DNA of 46,822 nucleotides from Haplomitrium mnioides (GCA_049999725.1 JBNGIS010020449.1:1-46822); one strand, 5' to 3'; positions 30,832 to 41,387 are shown, numbered from the stretch's first letter. The notes: generated by a model not told the origin, from the sequence alone. Made by a program: numbers and translations.

Positions 30832-31302
30832 ATATTGCCTTGTTCAATTTACAGGCTATTCCCTTTGTACCATGACCATCCACACGTTCTGGGATGGACA
30901 TATAAATATCTTCCTCTAATATCCCATTGAGAAAAGCAGTCTTTACATCAAGTTGATGTACCTCAAGGTCATATTGAGCTGCAATTGCTAAGATCACACG
31001 AATGGAGGTGATCTTTACCACTGGTGAATATGTCTCCGTGTAGTCAACACCATAAACTTGTGTGAACCCTTTTGCAACCAGCCTTGCCTTAAACCTGCCA
31101 ACAGTGCCATCAGCATTGTACTTCACTTTGAATTTCCATCTGCATCCAACAGGTTTTCTGCCTGCTGGGATTGGTGACACTGTCCAAGTTTCATTCTTGG
31201 CTAAAGATGCCAGTTCGTCTGCAACAGCTTGCTGCCATTTAGATCCTTCAGGGCTGCTGAGTGCGTCTGCTAGGGTATCAGGCTCTACGACCCTAGGTAA
31301 TC
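30812..31302 (-). pseudogene. Copia-B reverse transcriptase, N-terminal half
   Basis: The minus strand starts PDTLADALSSPEGSKWQQAV and continues GCRWKFKVKYNADGTVGRFK, ARLVAKGFTQVYGVDYTETY, then VVKITSIRVILAIAA and LEVHQLDVKTAFLNG. It breaks after CKLNKAIYGL. The conserved KQAPR block is missing, and the frame changes at a short repeated atatggactc-like site, consistent with a small deletion. Confidence 0.9.
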
Positions 31303-31312
31303 CAGCCGAGAA

Positions 31313-32523
31313 TCATGCCCTCTGACTCTTGTAGCTGAACTTGGCATCATCATAGAAATCCAGTGCTTTCTTGGTCCTAGTGCTCCTTCTCAATGCAGGA
31401 TGCAAAGGTGAAGGCAGGTTCTCCAGGCCTGCATTGTGATCATCAGTGGTAGGACTTGAAACTCCCACTGGAACTAGCACTGGTGATAATTCTGATGCTC
31501 CCACTGGAGCTAGAGGAGGCGTTGAGGCTGCAACTGATGGAGTAATGCTGATGTCATGATGACCAGGGGATGGCATAATGAGCATAGTGTCAATGAGTGC
31601 ATCATCGTACCGCACAGTGTCATCATTCCCTTCTCCCATGCTCACAGTTGCATTCTCAAGAAATTTTACATCTCTGGAAATAAGAATGCGTTGACTGGAT
31701 GGCTGCAGTAATCTGTATCCCTTGGCACGTTCATCATATCCCAAGAAAATGCATTCCACTGTCTTCTCGTCAAACTTTGCCCTCAGATCCTTGGGGATCA
31801 ATGCAAAGGCCTTGGAGCCAAAGATCCTCAAATGTGAGAGATTTGGCTTGTGGCCATGCCACAGTTCATATGGGGTCTTCCCTTCTATAAGTGCCTTGGT
31901 GGGAGACCGGTTCTGCAGATAGGTGGCTGTCATAATAGCCTCTCCCCAATAGGCTATCTTGAGCCCAGAATGCAGAAGCATTGCCATAGCTGCCTCAACC
32001 AATGTCCGATTCTTTCTTTCTGCAACACCATTCTGCTCAGGTGTATAGGGAGCTGTGTACTGGCGCAAAATTTCGTTCTCCAGGCAATAGTTGTTGAACT
32101 CATTAGAGTTGTACTCACCACCATTGTCAGTTCTCAAAGCTTTGAGCTGGCTCCCCACTTGCTTTTCAACAAAAACCTTATAAGTTCTGAACTGCTGATA
32201 GGCTTGTGATTTCTGAGTCAGCAAGTAGACAAATGAGTACCGTGAGTAGTCATCAATGAACGTGATGAAATATCTATACCCAGAGTGGGTAGTTGAGGTC
32301 ATGGGGCCACAGAGATCTGAGTGTACCAAAGCCAAAGCCTCTGTGGCTCGTGTGGAGCTGTGACTGGGGAACATGTCCCTGGTCTGTTTGGCCTTGATAC
32401 AGCAGGTGCAATCTGGCAGGTTACTCATATCTGCCAGGTTTAAACCAACAACCATGTTGCCATCACTCAATTGTTTCAGCCTGTAGCCCGACACCTCTAC
32501 GATTGCATGGAAAAACGAACTAT
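31313..32523 (-). pseudogene. Copia-B integrase
   Basis: A long open minus frame (to 32548 including the primer site). It begins in the GAG-pre-integrase zinc region (LPDCTCCIKAKQTRDMF). The integrase core follows with the D,D-35-E pattern: HSDLCGPM, then LRTDNGGEYNSNEF, then PEQNGVAERKNRTL. Next are SHLRIFGSKAFALIP and CIFLGYDERAKGYRL. The C-terminal spacer is acidic and Pro-rich, ending DDAKFSYKSQRA stop. The catalytic residues are intact. It has no N-terminal gag-protease, and a stop separates it from RT, so it is not a working polyprotein. Confidence 0.9.
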
Positions 32524-32535
32524 GCTCTGATACCA
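32524..32535 (-). promoter_or_regulatory. Primer-binding site for initiator tRNA-Met
   Basis: TGGTATCAGAGC on the minus strand abuts the LTR end. This is the usual plant Copia primer site for minus-strand cDNA synthesis. Coding sequence for the integrase region follows within about 40 bases. Confidence 0.85.
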
Positions 32536-32816
32536 TGTGAGAATTCAATTGATCAGATTAAACTCTCATCCTATTCATTCATGCATGTAATCAACTCATG
32601 CAGTGACTGAAAGCTCTTCTTCATTCAAGGAGGGAATGCTTACAAGGAATGGTCGGGAGTAGCAACGCTGCTCCCCGTATTAATCCCACTGGGGTAGCAA
32701 CCGCTACCAACTGCTGCTAACTGCTAGTGATTGTTATAACTAATACATGAGTAATCAAGATTAGCACTAATGCTAATATAACATAATATAACAGAAAGCA
32801 AGGTTGAGACACTACA
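32536..32816 (-). repeat. Copia-B 5' LTR (281 bp)
   Basis: On the minus strand it starts TGTAGTGTCTCAACC at 32816 and ends AATTCTCACA at 32536, with TG..CA ends. It is followed directly by the primer site. It contains AT-rich TATA-like sequence (atattatgttatatta) near its start. No second copy is in the window. Confidence 0.8.
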
Positions 32817-32856
32817 GGTATAATAATAATTATATCTCTAATACCCTTCCCTTGTA

Positions 32857-33701
32857 AGCTCAAGAGTCAAGAAGCAGACGCAAGAAGGAAAAAAACCATT
32901 TCCTTGCCTCCAAAAGTGTTCAGAGTGGATCAGGATCTATGCTCACTCCCTTCTGAGCAGCTTAGGAAGAGGCTGCTCATTGGACGGTTTAGGAGCTTCT
33001 TCCCAGGCCTCAAGGAGATTTCTGAATGGTTTGGGAAAATTTGTTCTCAGAAAGGGTGGAAGGCTACAGTGCTCAGGATGATTGGCAAAGGTTTTTTTCT
33101 CGTTTTGGCAGAAGAAGAAAATGTCAGAACCAAGCTCCTTGCTGGAGTACCCTTCTCTTTGAAGTGTATGAAATGTATATTCCAACCATGGCGACCAAAG
33201 TTTGACCCACTGGTCGAACAAGCTCAGGTCCCTACTTGGATTACCTTGCTGTTCTTCCCTGAAGAGCTACGCAATCAGCTTCCAATGATTGCTAGCCTCT
33301 TGGGAAAAATCATTTATGTTCCTTCCGTTCTTGATGAGATGCATGCCAGATTTTGTGTCCAGCTTGACAAATCCAAAGGAGTAAGTTCAGTTTTGGAGCT
33401 ATTGTGCCCCGAGGGGATCTACTCCCAAGAGGTTGAGTACGACGGAATTCCTCTTCGATGCTTCCTCTGCAGGAGCACTGATCACCTAGTTGGAAAATGT
33501 CCTAGAGGGAGGGCATGTGGATTTGCCAACAAAATGAGGGGTGAGGCCATCACACAAACCAACAGGGCACCGTCTTTGAATCTGGAGGCTTCTCCATCCG
33601 CATCAAAGCACTCTGATTATGCAGGAAGCAAGGATGATGGAAAGTCCACATCAAGGTGTGCTTTACTAATGAGACGAAGCTTGGGTTTTCAGGCTGGATA
33701 A
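32857..33701 (+). CDS. LINE ORF1 protein (DUF4283 and CCHC zinc-knuckle), largely intact
   Basis: A plus-strand open frame, in frame from about 32857, with a Met at 32904. Domains in order: basic start (RRKKTISLPPKVFRVDQD), DUF4283 (RKRLLIGRFRSFFPGL, FQPWRPKFDPL, VPTWITLLFFPEELRN, EMHARFCVQLDKSKGVSS), then YDGIPLRCFLCRSTDHLVG with CPRG completing a CX2CX4HX4C knuckle. From about 33650 the sequence becomes Copia-E internal DNA, so the last residues to 33701 are not LINE. Plant L1 ORF1 proteins of this type bind the element RNA. It has no stop or frameshift across about 260 codons, unlike the copy at 9-10 kb. No ORF2 follows. Confidence 0.85.
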
Positions 33702-33836
33702 ACCACCACCATTTGTGAAGACAATCAGGGTTACACATCGTTGGGGTAGAATCCAACCTATCAGTCAAAGACCTAGCACTGACAAGCAACAATTGCTGAG
33801 GAATGCTTGGTGTGAAAGTGGTTTGCTAAGTGGGAC
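33655..33836 (+). mobile_element. Copia-E internal 3' end
   Basis: Shares gcactgacaagcaacaattg, tgctgaggaatgcttggtgt and ctaagtgggac with 40064-40132. A purine-rich tract immediately precedes the LTR. Probably the polyprotein end, but too short for domains. Confidence 0.6.
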
Positions 33837-35110
33837 TGTTGACAATTGGCAGCTCACATTTGTGCTGCTGGTGGATCAGAGGAATTGCCTGATCCTGCTC
33901 AGGAATTCCTGCAACATGCTTCCTTTGTGAAGTATTGGAAATGCACCTTTGCTCCTGTACATTATGCTCAAGTGATATCCCTGAGCATATTTATTTGTAT
34001 AGAAATTTAGTTTCGTTTTTTTGTTTCTTGGACCGAAAGCAAACAACTTTATTTACTTTCAAACACAAAGGGTACAACCGCGGCCAGCAATCAGGCCGAC
34101 TGGCAAGAACTAACAACCACTCAACAACTTTGGGGATCTAGCCTAGTAAACAACAGTAACCCAATGCCATCAATCCAGATTACTACTAACATCAAAATTC
34201 CAGTAAACTGAGTCCTCATCATGGATACAAAGCAAATGCCTTGCGCCGCATGTTCTGTCTAGTTTCCTGAGAATTTAGTTTCCTCTCTTGTTTAGCTCCT
34301 AACTAGTCTAGAGCCGGATTTGGGCAAAGTGCCATGTGGAGGCACCTGGTGGTGACAAGTGTCAGCACCAGGGAGCTCCTTAGGGACATTAAAGATTTTT
34401 GTCCCGTGCATGTCTAGATGAAGCGCATGCATACGTACATGTGTTCACACAAAGAAAAGATATACTAGTGCAGGTAAACTTGAATGTGCGGTAGTTTGAG
34501 CTGCTCTTGTGCCTACTCAACGAAAGGTCTCCTTCACCTGCCAGGATTCCATCACCCATAGATTTAGTACTGGGCACCCACAGAAATCCAGCTCATTCCT
34601 GGTATTGTAATGAGTATATAAATCAACAGAAGTGGATGTATCAATGTATCCTCATTTGCAATACATTCGTTTGTATCTCGTTTTTAGGCATCCTAAGGAG
34701 AATCGCATCTGAAGGGAGGAGGTCGTTTTGCTCATCCAAAGTGAATAATCGCCACTACAGGGAAAGGTCGTTTTGCATCGATAGAAGAAAACGACCAGGG
34801 AAGCAAGTCGTTTCTTGCAAGCAAAGGAGCTCATGAATTGCCTGCCGTTTCTCTTGCTTAAGAGGTCATATCGCGAACCTCTTTGTTCACCCTCAAGAAG
34901 CACATCGCATTGCTGATTTTCGCCTCTCGCGATCTTAGGATTTGGCCACAGGAAGGACACAGGGTTCCTGTCCTCACGAATCTGCAGCTGCAAGTGCATT
35001 TCATGGACAACAGAGTAACTGACGTTCTTCGCTTTTCCTCCTGTTATTCTCACCCATTTGTGGATTTTCGCTGGTGTATTATCATCAAATCGATTTTCAT
35101 AACTCCAACA
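33837..35110 (+). repeat. Copia-E LTR, copy 1, interrupted by LINE-A
   Basis: Starts tgttgacaattggcagctca and ends cgattttcataactccaaca, giving TGTTGg..caACA-type ends. It is colinear with 40133-41198: ccatgtggaggcacctggtg, gtgtcagcaccagggagctc, aatgagtatataaatcaaca (TATA box near 34615) and aggagaatcgcatctgaagg. Removing the 257-base LINE insertion leaves about 1.0 kb. Confidence 0.8.
34015..34271 (-). mobile_element. LINE-A 3' end inside the Copia-E LTR, with target duplication
   Basis: Reversed tail and UTR (gaccgaaagcaaacaacttt, ggccagcaatcaggccgact) plus about 110 bases of ORF2 end. Flanked by aatttagtttc at 34004-34014 and 34272-34282. A short tagtttcctgag at the 5' junction is not LINE-A and looks like locally copied filler. 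Confidence 0.85.
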
Positions 35111-35460
35111 ATCTCATTTCCCGTTTCTTGACTCTACTTTATACAAATTTTCACGTTTTTGCGTTTTTGAACCAGGAAAACTTGTTTTCGATGGGCGACA
35201 GTCGAGTTTTCTGCCGAAAATCGCTTCCTACCGTAATGGTGATTTTTCCTTTGTCCCTGGTTCCTGGTAATAAAAATTGATTGAACGATTTCCCCCGGAA
35301 TGTCTGAAATATATCTTTGAATCTGGCTTATCACTGTTTGTGCGTACATAGGACTCGTTTTTATCCAAACCGAGCTATCAAAAGACCCAGTTGTCAGGAT
35401 CACAGGTAAAAGAAAAGGGCTCCTCGATGAGTCGGGGCTCCTCGACAAACGCCTTGCAAC
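35111..35460. repeat. Probable Copia-F LTR portion (left of the LINE-A insertion)
   Basis: Before LINE-A inserted, this sequence ran straight into 37487 and on to the Copia-F LTR start near 38212. Its length would make that LTR roughly 1.1 kb. No second copy of this part is present, so the assignment rests on contiguity. Confidence 0.45.
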
Positions 35461-35473
35461 GTCTTCTCCTTCT

Positions 35474-37486
35474 TTTTTTTTTTCACTGAAAGCAAACAAC
35501 TTTATTTACTTTCAAGCAACAAGGATACAACCGCGGCCAGCAATCAGGCCGAGCGGCAAAAACCAACCACCAATCAATCCCTTTCGGGATCTAGCCTAGA
35601 AAATAACAACAGCCCAATGCCCTCAATCCAGATTACTACAACATCCAAATTCCAGTAAACTGAGTCCTCATGACGGATACAAAGCAAATGCCTTGCTCCC
35701 CATGTTCTGTCAAAGGCTTCAAGAATTTTTTCTCTTTTCTCTTCATTTTGAGCCTTTCTCCAGTCTCTACAAGCATCGCGCCAAGCTTTCTTTCCGTACT
35801 CAATCAGTCTCATCCAGATTTTCTTTTTTAAGCAGTACATATCCATGTGTGACTTCTCGAACACTATTGCATTCCTAGACAGCCATATGGAGTAAAGTAT
35901 TGCTCCTCTAAGTAAGGACCAGATCTCTTGCGCTACGACCAGTGCCTTTGGAATTCTGTTGCCTTGGATGCCTTGCTGCCACGTTGGCTTCCATCTGTTG
36001 GTATTCGCCCAAATGGAGAACACTAATCTGCTAATGATATTTCCTGCCCACTTCCAGATAGTGTTGATCCTAGGACAGAGCCAGAAACAGTGAATGAAGT
36101 CTTCCAGTAAATCCTCCTTGCAGCAGACACATCTTGCATCAATCTCAAAACCAGGCTTCTCTGTTTTTTTTCTGAAGCTCCCAACTTGCACACCTCTTTG
36201 GACAATAAGCCACATTAATGAGGCCTCTTTGGCTGATCTGCTTGCGTCCCATATCTCAGTCCATCTGGAGGAATGTGCAGAGTCGATCGGACCGTGTGCT
36301 TTCCAGCGGTCCATAACCGGAACTACTGTAGATGGCCGGTCCAGGATTAACCGATGGCCTTTCTTGGTGGAGTAGCTGCTGAGGGGGGAGTTATCTTTCC
36401 AGACCCACATTCCAGGGTCCCAATCTCCCTCTCCAATATAAGAGCCAAGTAATTTATACTCAGAATTCTCAGCTTTGGGCACTGTGCAGAATCTCATTTT
36501 CCTCATAATCACTGAAGGAAGAAGCTGAGGTCGATTTCCTTCAGTCAACACGGTAGATATAGAGGTGACAAAGAACCATGAGCATGAAAGGGGGAGCCCA
36601 GAGGTCTCAGTCAGCATGCCCGCTTTCAGATCACTATCAGCATTCCAGAAGGATATTGCGATCGGGTGAGTCTCTTGTGCAGAGGTGAAAACTCCGGTCC
36701 AGTCTCCTTTCCGTATGTGTCCTGGCCCCTCAAGGAGAAGTGATATCCATCTTTCAGGGATCTTTTCTATCAGGTCATGCCATTTACGCTGATGCTTTTT
36801 GTGAAGCTGGTAGAGTCCTTGTGCCTCCTTCCACTCAAGGAACTCATATGCTTGACGATTCCATAGGTCCCCAATCACGTTGATCCCTGCCTGAGACCAT
36901 CTCAGTGCCGGCCAACTCTTGTTTGCAGCCAGAAGTGAATTTTCTCCCAGTTTGCACCACCAGATGTTAGTGCTGGACACTTCTTCGAAAGATTCAGGAG
37001 CTTTTTGTTTGATAAATCTTTTGAGCACCGACCAAGCCTGCCATATCTCTTTCCACAGCTGAGAGGTGTCTGACCAGCACGAGGATCTGCAGTCAGCTAC
37101 TGACCACAACAGGGAGTGACCCCAACCTAGTTTACCCAATGGTCTAGCTTGGCTGGCTCTGTACAGTAAGAACGTTTTGCATGTTGAGTCCCCAGGCAGA
37201 ACCGTCTTCATAATCCACTTCCCCAGCAGGGCTTGAATCTGCGCAAATATATCTATCAGTCCCAAACCCCCTTCTTTCTTCCTCTTCACACATGTTTCCC
37301 ACGCCACCGGAGCTCTGCAGTTTTCCCCGTTTCCTGACCAAAGGAAGTTTCTCACCACCTGTTTGATTTCTTTAAGCGGGGAACTCCCCCCTGCCCAGCA
37401 AGAAGCAAAGTACCAGATGGATCCCAGAAGGATTTGATTGACGATTAGCAGTCTTCCTGGCAGACTTCTTAGGATCCAGATCGCGA
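35474..37486 (-). mobile_element. LINE-A, 2.0-kb 5'-truncated copy with perfect target duplication
   Basis: Flanked by 13-base repeats gtcttctccttct at 35461-35473 and 37487-37499. T run at the left end, 3' UTR (with ggccagcaatcaggccgagc) to 35574, then one unbroken ORF2 frame to the right end. The cleanest and probably youngest LINE-A here. Confidence 0.92.
35574..37485 (-). CDS. LINE-A ORF2 protein, post-RT C-terminal region (about 637 residues)
   Basis: The frame is open from the 5' truncation point; a Met at 37358 is internal and not a start. Order: LPGRLLIVNQILLGSIWYFA, then KQVVRNFLWSGNGENCRAPV and KRKKEGGLGLIDIFAQIQAL (the usual plant LINE segment after the RT). A middle domain with WTGVFTSAQETHPIAISFWN follows. 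The zinc-binding RVT-type domain is CVCCKEDLLEDFIHCFWLCP. The C-terminus is RLIEYGKKAWRDACRDWRKA and ends SRLDPERD stop. Endonuclease and RT palm are missing, so this copy cannot mobilise itself. Frame integrity over 2 kb points to recent insertion. Confidence 0.9.
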
Positions 37487-38212
37487 GTCTTCTCCTTCTG
37501 CTTCGCGAAGATATGCAGAAACGCAGCCTCCTTCTGTCTTCGCGATAGCAGATACGGGGTGCCTCCCTGTGTCTTCGCGATCAGCAAAAGGGCGCCTGCC
37601 TGTGTTCGCGTGACTCCCAGCATCTTCGCGATCAGTTAAAGAGTGCGTGGATGTGCTCACGCAATAGCAGTAGTTGGGCAACTCCCTGTGTATGCGCACT
37701 TAGCAAAACGGGAGGAGTCTCCCTGTGTCTGCTCGATTGCAGAAACAGGGCACCTCTGTTTCTTCATGCAGATAAACAGCAGACTTCGAGCAAGGAAGGA
37801 AAGACTTACACAGGATGTATGTTTGCGGGGATCACTTGCACTCGATGGTGAGCCCCGAAATATACAAGCACAGAGGAGAAATCTCCTCGATAATTACAAG
37901 GCGCTAACTAGCACACGATTTTGATCCTGTCATATGTTTAGCAATAGATCGTGGAGTGATCTGCATGCATGCCTCACGTCTTCTCTCTCTCAGTCACGCT
38001 AGAAAAATAAGCTCATCTAAAATTACCCGTGTGACTGCCACATGGCAGTATACTAGATTAGCCTTGACTAACTACCAAGCTAGTAATGCCAATCATGGCA
38101 AACAATATGTTAGTCTGTGGTTATTTACAAGAGAGAGAATCCTTCCTAGGACTGCATCTGGATCCCATTCAGGATCCATCCTCCCACTCAAGCAATGGTT
38201 CTCAATACTCCC
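37487..38212 (-). repeat. Copia-F 3' LTR (right part)
   Basis: On the minus strand it starts near 38212 with TTGAGAACCATTGCTTGAG and continues ggaggatggatcctgaatgg, TATTTAGGGG-like sequence and cgcgaagacaca repeats. The first 250 bases recur at 39520-39773. A purine tract ctgagtgggag precedes it. Repeated cttcgcgat/gcgaagac words fill the distal half. Confidence 0.7.
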
Positions 38213-39457
38213 ACTCAGGTCTATCCAAGGTAAATCCTAAGAGCTCTATGCATCTCAATTGCTTAGGCCTACGCAAGGCCTTGGTGAGAGCCACTGTAGC
38301 CCCATGTCCTCTGTAGGAATGATCTCCAAGTCAATCTCTGTCTCAGTCTGCTGGCAGATGAAATGGCATGATCTTACATAGGTGAATGCTGCCCATGTTT
38401 GTCCTCATGAATTTCTTGTTGTGCCACCCTGCTTGTGGCCAAGTTCTGCCAGGAGCCTTCTGATCCAGATGACCTCCCTGGCAGTATGTGTGAGGGCCAT
38501 GTACTCAACCTTAGCTTTTGTCAAAGCAATAGAAGATTGCTTCTTACTGGTTCAGCTTACTGCTCCTCCACATTTAAAATCAAACTGTATGCAGGTGTGG
38601 ATGATTTGTCATCCGAGCCTCTTGACCAATCTGCATCTGAACATCCAACTAAAGGTTGATTCCCATGATTGCTGCATGTTAGCTTTGCATAGGCATAATA
38701 CATCAACAGCATAGGTCAAATCTGGTCTCGTCCCAAATTTGGTCTTGTGCGCACCATGCAGTAACTCAGACTCCGTGCAGCACTTTGGTACAGTAACCTG
38801 TTCAGCTCCCTTTTTTCTGATTTCATTTCATTTATAAGCTTCAGACCCTTTTCTTCTTCATTTTTCTTCTCTTTTTTGGACTGAAAGCAAACAACTTTAT
38901 TTACTTCCAAGCATCATGGGTACAACCGCGGCCAGCAATCAGGCCCTTTTCACCATTGGTGTTCCAACACGTTTGCAGTATTCCATGCCAAACTGGGAAA
39001 CTGCCTTCCTCACATATTGGAACTGCCTTGGGCTTGTTGTCTAAGCCTCTCTGTCTTTGATGACAGTATACCCAATAGGTGTTGCACTTCCCTTAGCCAT
39101 CATCTTAAAGACTTGACTAAGAGACTTCTTTTCTCTTGTCCTTGTCTCAGGATTGGCGCTTCATACTAACAGGTCTTCCTCTTTAGAGTGTAGTGATTTT
39201 GTGCTCACCTGACTTGATGTAGACACATTCATCTGCCTCTGTGGTAGCCTTTACTCAGCAAGTGTTTCATCCATTTCTTTGAAAACACTCTAAATCCTTG
39301 CTGCAGTTCATAAATCTCCTTCTTTAATAGAGAGATCTTATCCTGTTGAGCTGCATCTTCTGGTTGCTTCATGAAGATTTCTTGATCAAGATCAACTGTC
39401 TTGACATCCCTCTTTTCTTATCTCCTTGAGCCGCATCTTGTAGCTGCTTCATGAAGT
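38213..39457 (-). pseudogene. Copia-F RT end and RNase H, decayed
   Basis: Broken minus-strand frames give FGMEYCKRVGTPMVK (39000 region), then NRLLYQSAARSLSYCMVRTR (pre-RNase H), then sequence encoding a SDADW-like and KKQSSIALT-like RNase H, then VALTKALRRPKQL near the end. A 73-base LINE-A scrap (38872-38944) interrupts it. A near-duplicate ttgagc(t/c)gcatctt..gcttcatgaag occurs near 39340 and 39424. Inactive. Confidence 0.65.
38872..38944 (-). mobile_element. LINE-A micro-insertion (about 73 bp)
   Basis: Reversed tail, ggactgaaagcaaacaactt, tatttacttccaagcatcat and ggccagcaatcaggccc. Flanking cccttttc occurs on both sides (near 38846 and 38944), a weak candidate duplication. Confidence 0.8.
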
Positions 39458-39519
39458 TTTCCGTACTCAATCAGTCTCATCCAGATTTTCTTTTTTAAGC
39501 AGTACATATCCATGTGTGC
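39458..39519 (-). pseudogene. LINE-A ORF2 scrap (62 bp)
   Basis: ccgtactcaatcagtctcat, ccagattttcttttttaagc and agtacatatccatgtgtg are identical to 35799-35855. Neither tail nor UTR is present. It sits between Copia-F internal and LTR sequence. Confidence 0.75.
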
Positions 39520-39773
39520 CTCATGTCTTCTCTCTCAGAGTCACGCCAGAAAAATAAGCTCATCCAAAATTACCTCTGTGACTGACACGTGGCAGTATAC
39601 TAGATTAGCCTTGACTAAGTACCAAGTTAGTAATGCTAATCATGACTAACAATATGTTGGTCTGTGGTTATTTATAAGAGAGAGAATTCTTCCAAGGATT
39701 GAACCTTGGGAAGGACTGCATCTGGATCCCATTCAGGATCCATCCTCCCACTCAAGCAATGGTTCTCAACACC
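39520..39773 (-). repeat. Copia-F LTR, second copy (partial)
   Basis: Minus-strand start TGTTGAGAACCATTGCTTG at 39773; colinear with 37960-38212 but with a short extra segment (aaccttgggaag). It ends at 39520 against the LINE-A scrap. Confidence 0.75.
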
Positions 39774-39864
39774 TGGTGCATCGCGACCTGATTTCTGGTG
39801 GCTCACGACAGCCTCACAACTTTTCACGTGGATTTTCTAAGTTTATTTTCTAATACTGATCAAT

Positions 39865-40045
39865 CTTCCTACTGAGTTTCTGCCACTTTCCGGAAGTAAT
39901 AGAAAAACTCAGTGATGATGATGCCTAGAAACCCACCAAGAATCAAAACTAATCAAAACCTGTCAACTCTCAAGCACCAGCTTTCAACATCATTCCTTTT
40001 ACTTTAGTTTGATGAAGATAGTTTCACTTTAGCTTCTATGTAGTG
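39865..40045 (+). repeat. Repeat C, copy 7 (3' half)
   Basis: gtttctgccactttccggaa, aaactcagtgatgatgatgc and agcaccagctttcaacatca. It ends tttcactttagcttctatgt. Nearly identical to 41199-41365. Confidence 0.8.
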
Positions 40046-41198
40046 GCATATGTTTCCCAAGGCACTGACAAGTAACAAGCATGGAGGCTTGCTGAGGGAT
40101 GCTTGGTGTGCAAATTGTTCCCTGAGTGGGAGTGTTGGAAATTGGCAGCTTCACAATTTGCTGCTGAGGAATTGCCTGATCCTGCTCAGGAATTCCTGCA
40201 ACATACTTCCTTGATGAAGCGTGTCCCTGTAAATGTTTTTGGCTTAGCTAGTTTAGGATTCTAGCTATTTTTAAGGCACTTGAGGGAATGGTGATTCTAG
40301 GGATAGTGCCATGTGGAGGCACTTAGTGGTGACACGTGTCAGCACCAGGAAGCTCCTTAGGGACATTTATGACTCTTGTCCCTTTCATAAAATAGAGCAA
40401 GCACATGCATCGTGCATGTGCTCACTACTAGTGTAGGTGAATATCGATTGTGCAGATCTTGCCAATATTTGTGGAAATAGTCTCGTTCACCTGCACTGAT
40501 TCAAGCGCCCATAGATTTTGAACAGGGCGCCCATAGAAACCCAGCACATTGCTGGTATTGTAAAGAGTATATAAATCTGATGAAGAGGAGCTCCAACGCA
40601 TCCTCATTGCAAACGACGTTCCTTGTAACCCGTTTCTGTGCATTTCAAGGGAGAATCGTGTGCAGAGGACGTGAGTCGTTTTCTCACCAAAGGTGGCATC
40701 GTGAAGCAGAGGCGACCCCTTTTCCTGCAAACGAAGCCTCCCTCGAAGTGGCAAGGCTGAGATTCGTGAATAGGACATAAATCGCAAGGAGGTGCGATAT
40801 CGTATGGAAGGAAGAGGTCGCATTTGCATCTGAAGGAGGTCGCATTTGCATCTGAAGGAGGTCGCGTTCGCGTCTGGAAGAACTTGCGTTCGTGTCTGAA
40901 GGAGGTCGCGTTCCTGCATGGAAGGAAGTTGTGTTCGTGTCTGGAAGGAGGTAGCGTTTTCGCCTCAGAAAGGGTCGTGTTTCGAGTCTGCAGCAGTCGT
41001 GCTGTGTTTTCGTATCCAGGAGGCTGCGTTTTAAGTCGACCTGCGTTTCTCTTGCGAACCTGCTGACGAGAGGCAGATTCGCAAATCTGCTAGGATCATG
41101 GAGCTGAAGTTTTCATTCCTTCTCTTTTGTTACAATACTCATCTAAGTGGATTTTTCGCTGCTGGAGAATATCAAGTCCTTTTTTTATATTTCCAACA
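40046..41198 (+). repeat. Copia-E internal end and LTR, copy 2
   Basis: Internal end 40046-40132 with purine tract ctgagtgggag, then LTR 40133-41198 (tgttggaaattggcagcttc to atatttccaaca, 1066 bases). TATA-type gagtatataaatctg lies near 40568. The distal half has a cluster of ggaggtcgc(a/g)tt(t/c)gc repeats at 40810-40960. Confidence 0.85.
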
Positions 41199-41370
41199 TT
41201 TGCCACTTTCCGGAAGTAATAGAAAAACTCAGTGATGATGATGGCTAGAAATCCACCAAGAAATAAAACTAATCAAAACCTGTCAACTCTTAAGCACCAG
41301 CTTTCAACATCATTCCTTTTACTTTAGTTTGATGAAGATGGTTTCACTTTAGCTTCTATGTAGTTATCTG
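41199..41370 (+). repeat. Repeat C, copy 8
   Basis: Starts at the LTR end (tttgccactttccggaagta) and runs to agcttctatgtagt. With copy 7 it makes a direct duplication flanking Copia-E. Confidence 0.8.
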
Positions 41371-41387
41371 TCATGAGAAGACAACAC

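Larger units (their letters stand above)
30224..32816 (-). mobile_element. Copia-B: Ty1/Copia element with LTR and primer site, gag and protease deleted
   Basis: Minus orientation. 5' LTR at 32536-32816, primer site TGGTATCAGAGC directly inside it, then integrase, RT and part of RNase H, cut off near 30224. No gag, protease or 3' LTR. The 3' side joins about 65 unassigned bases and then LINE-B at 30157. Confidence 0.88.
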
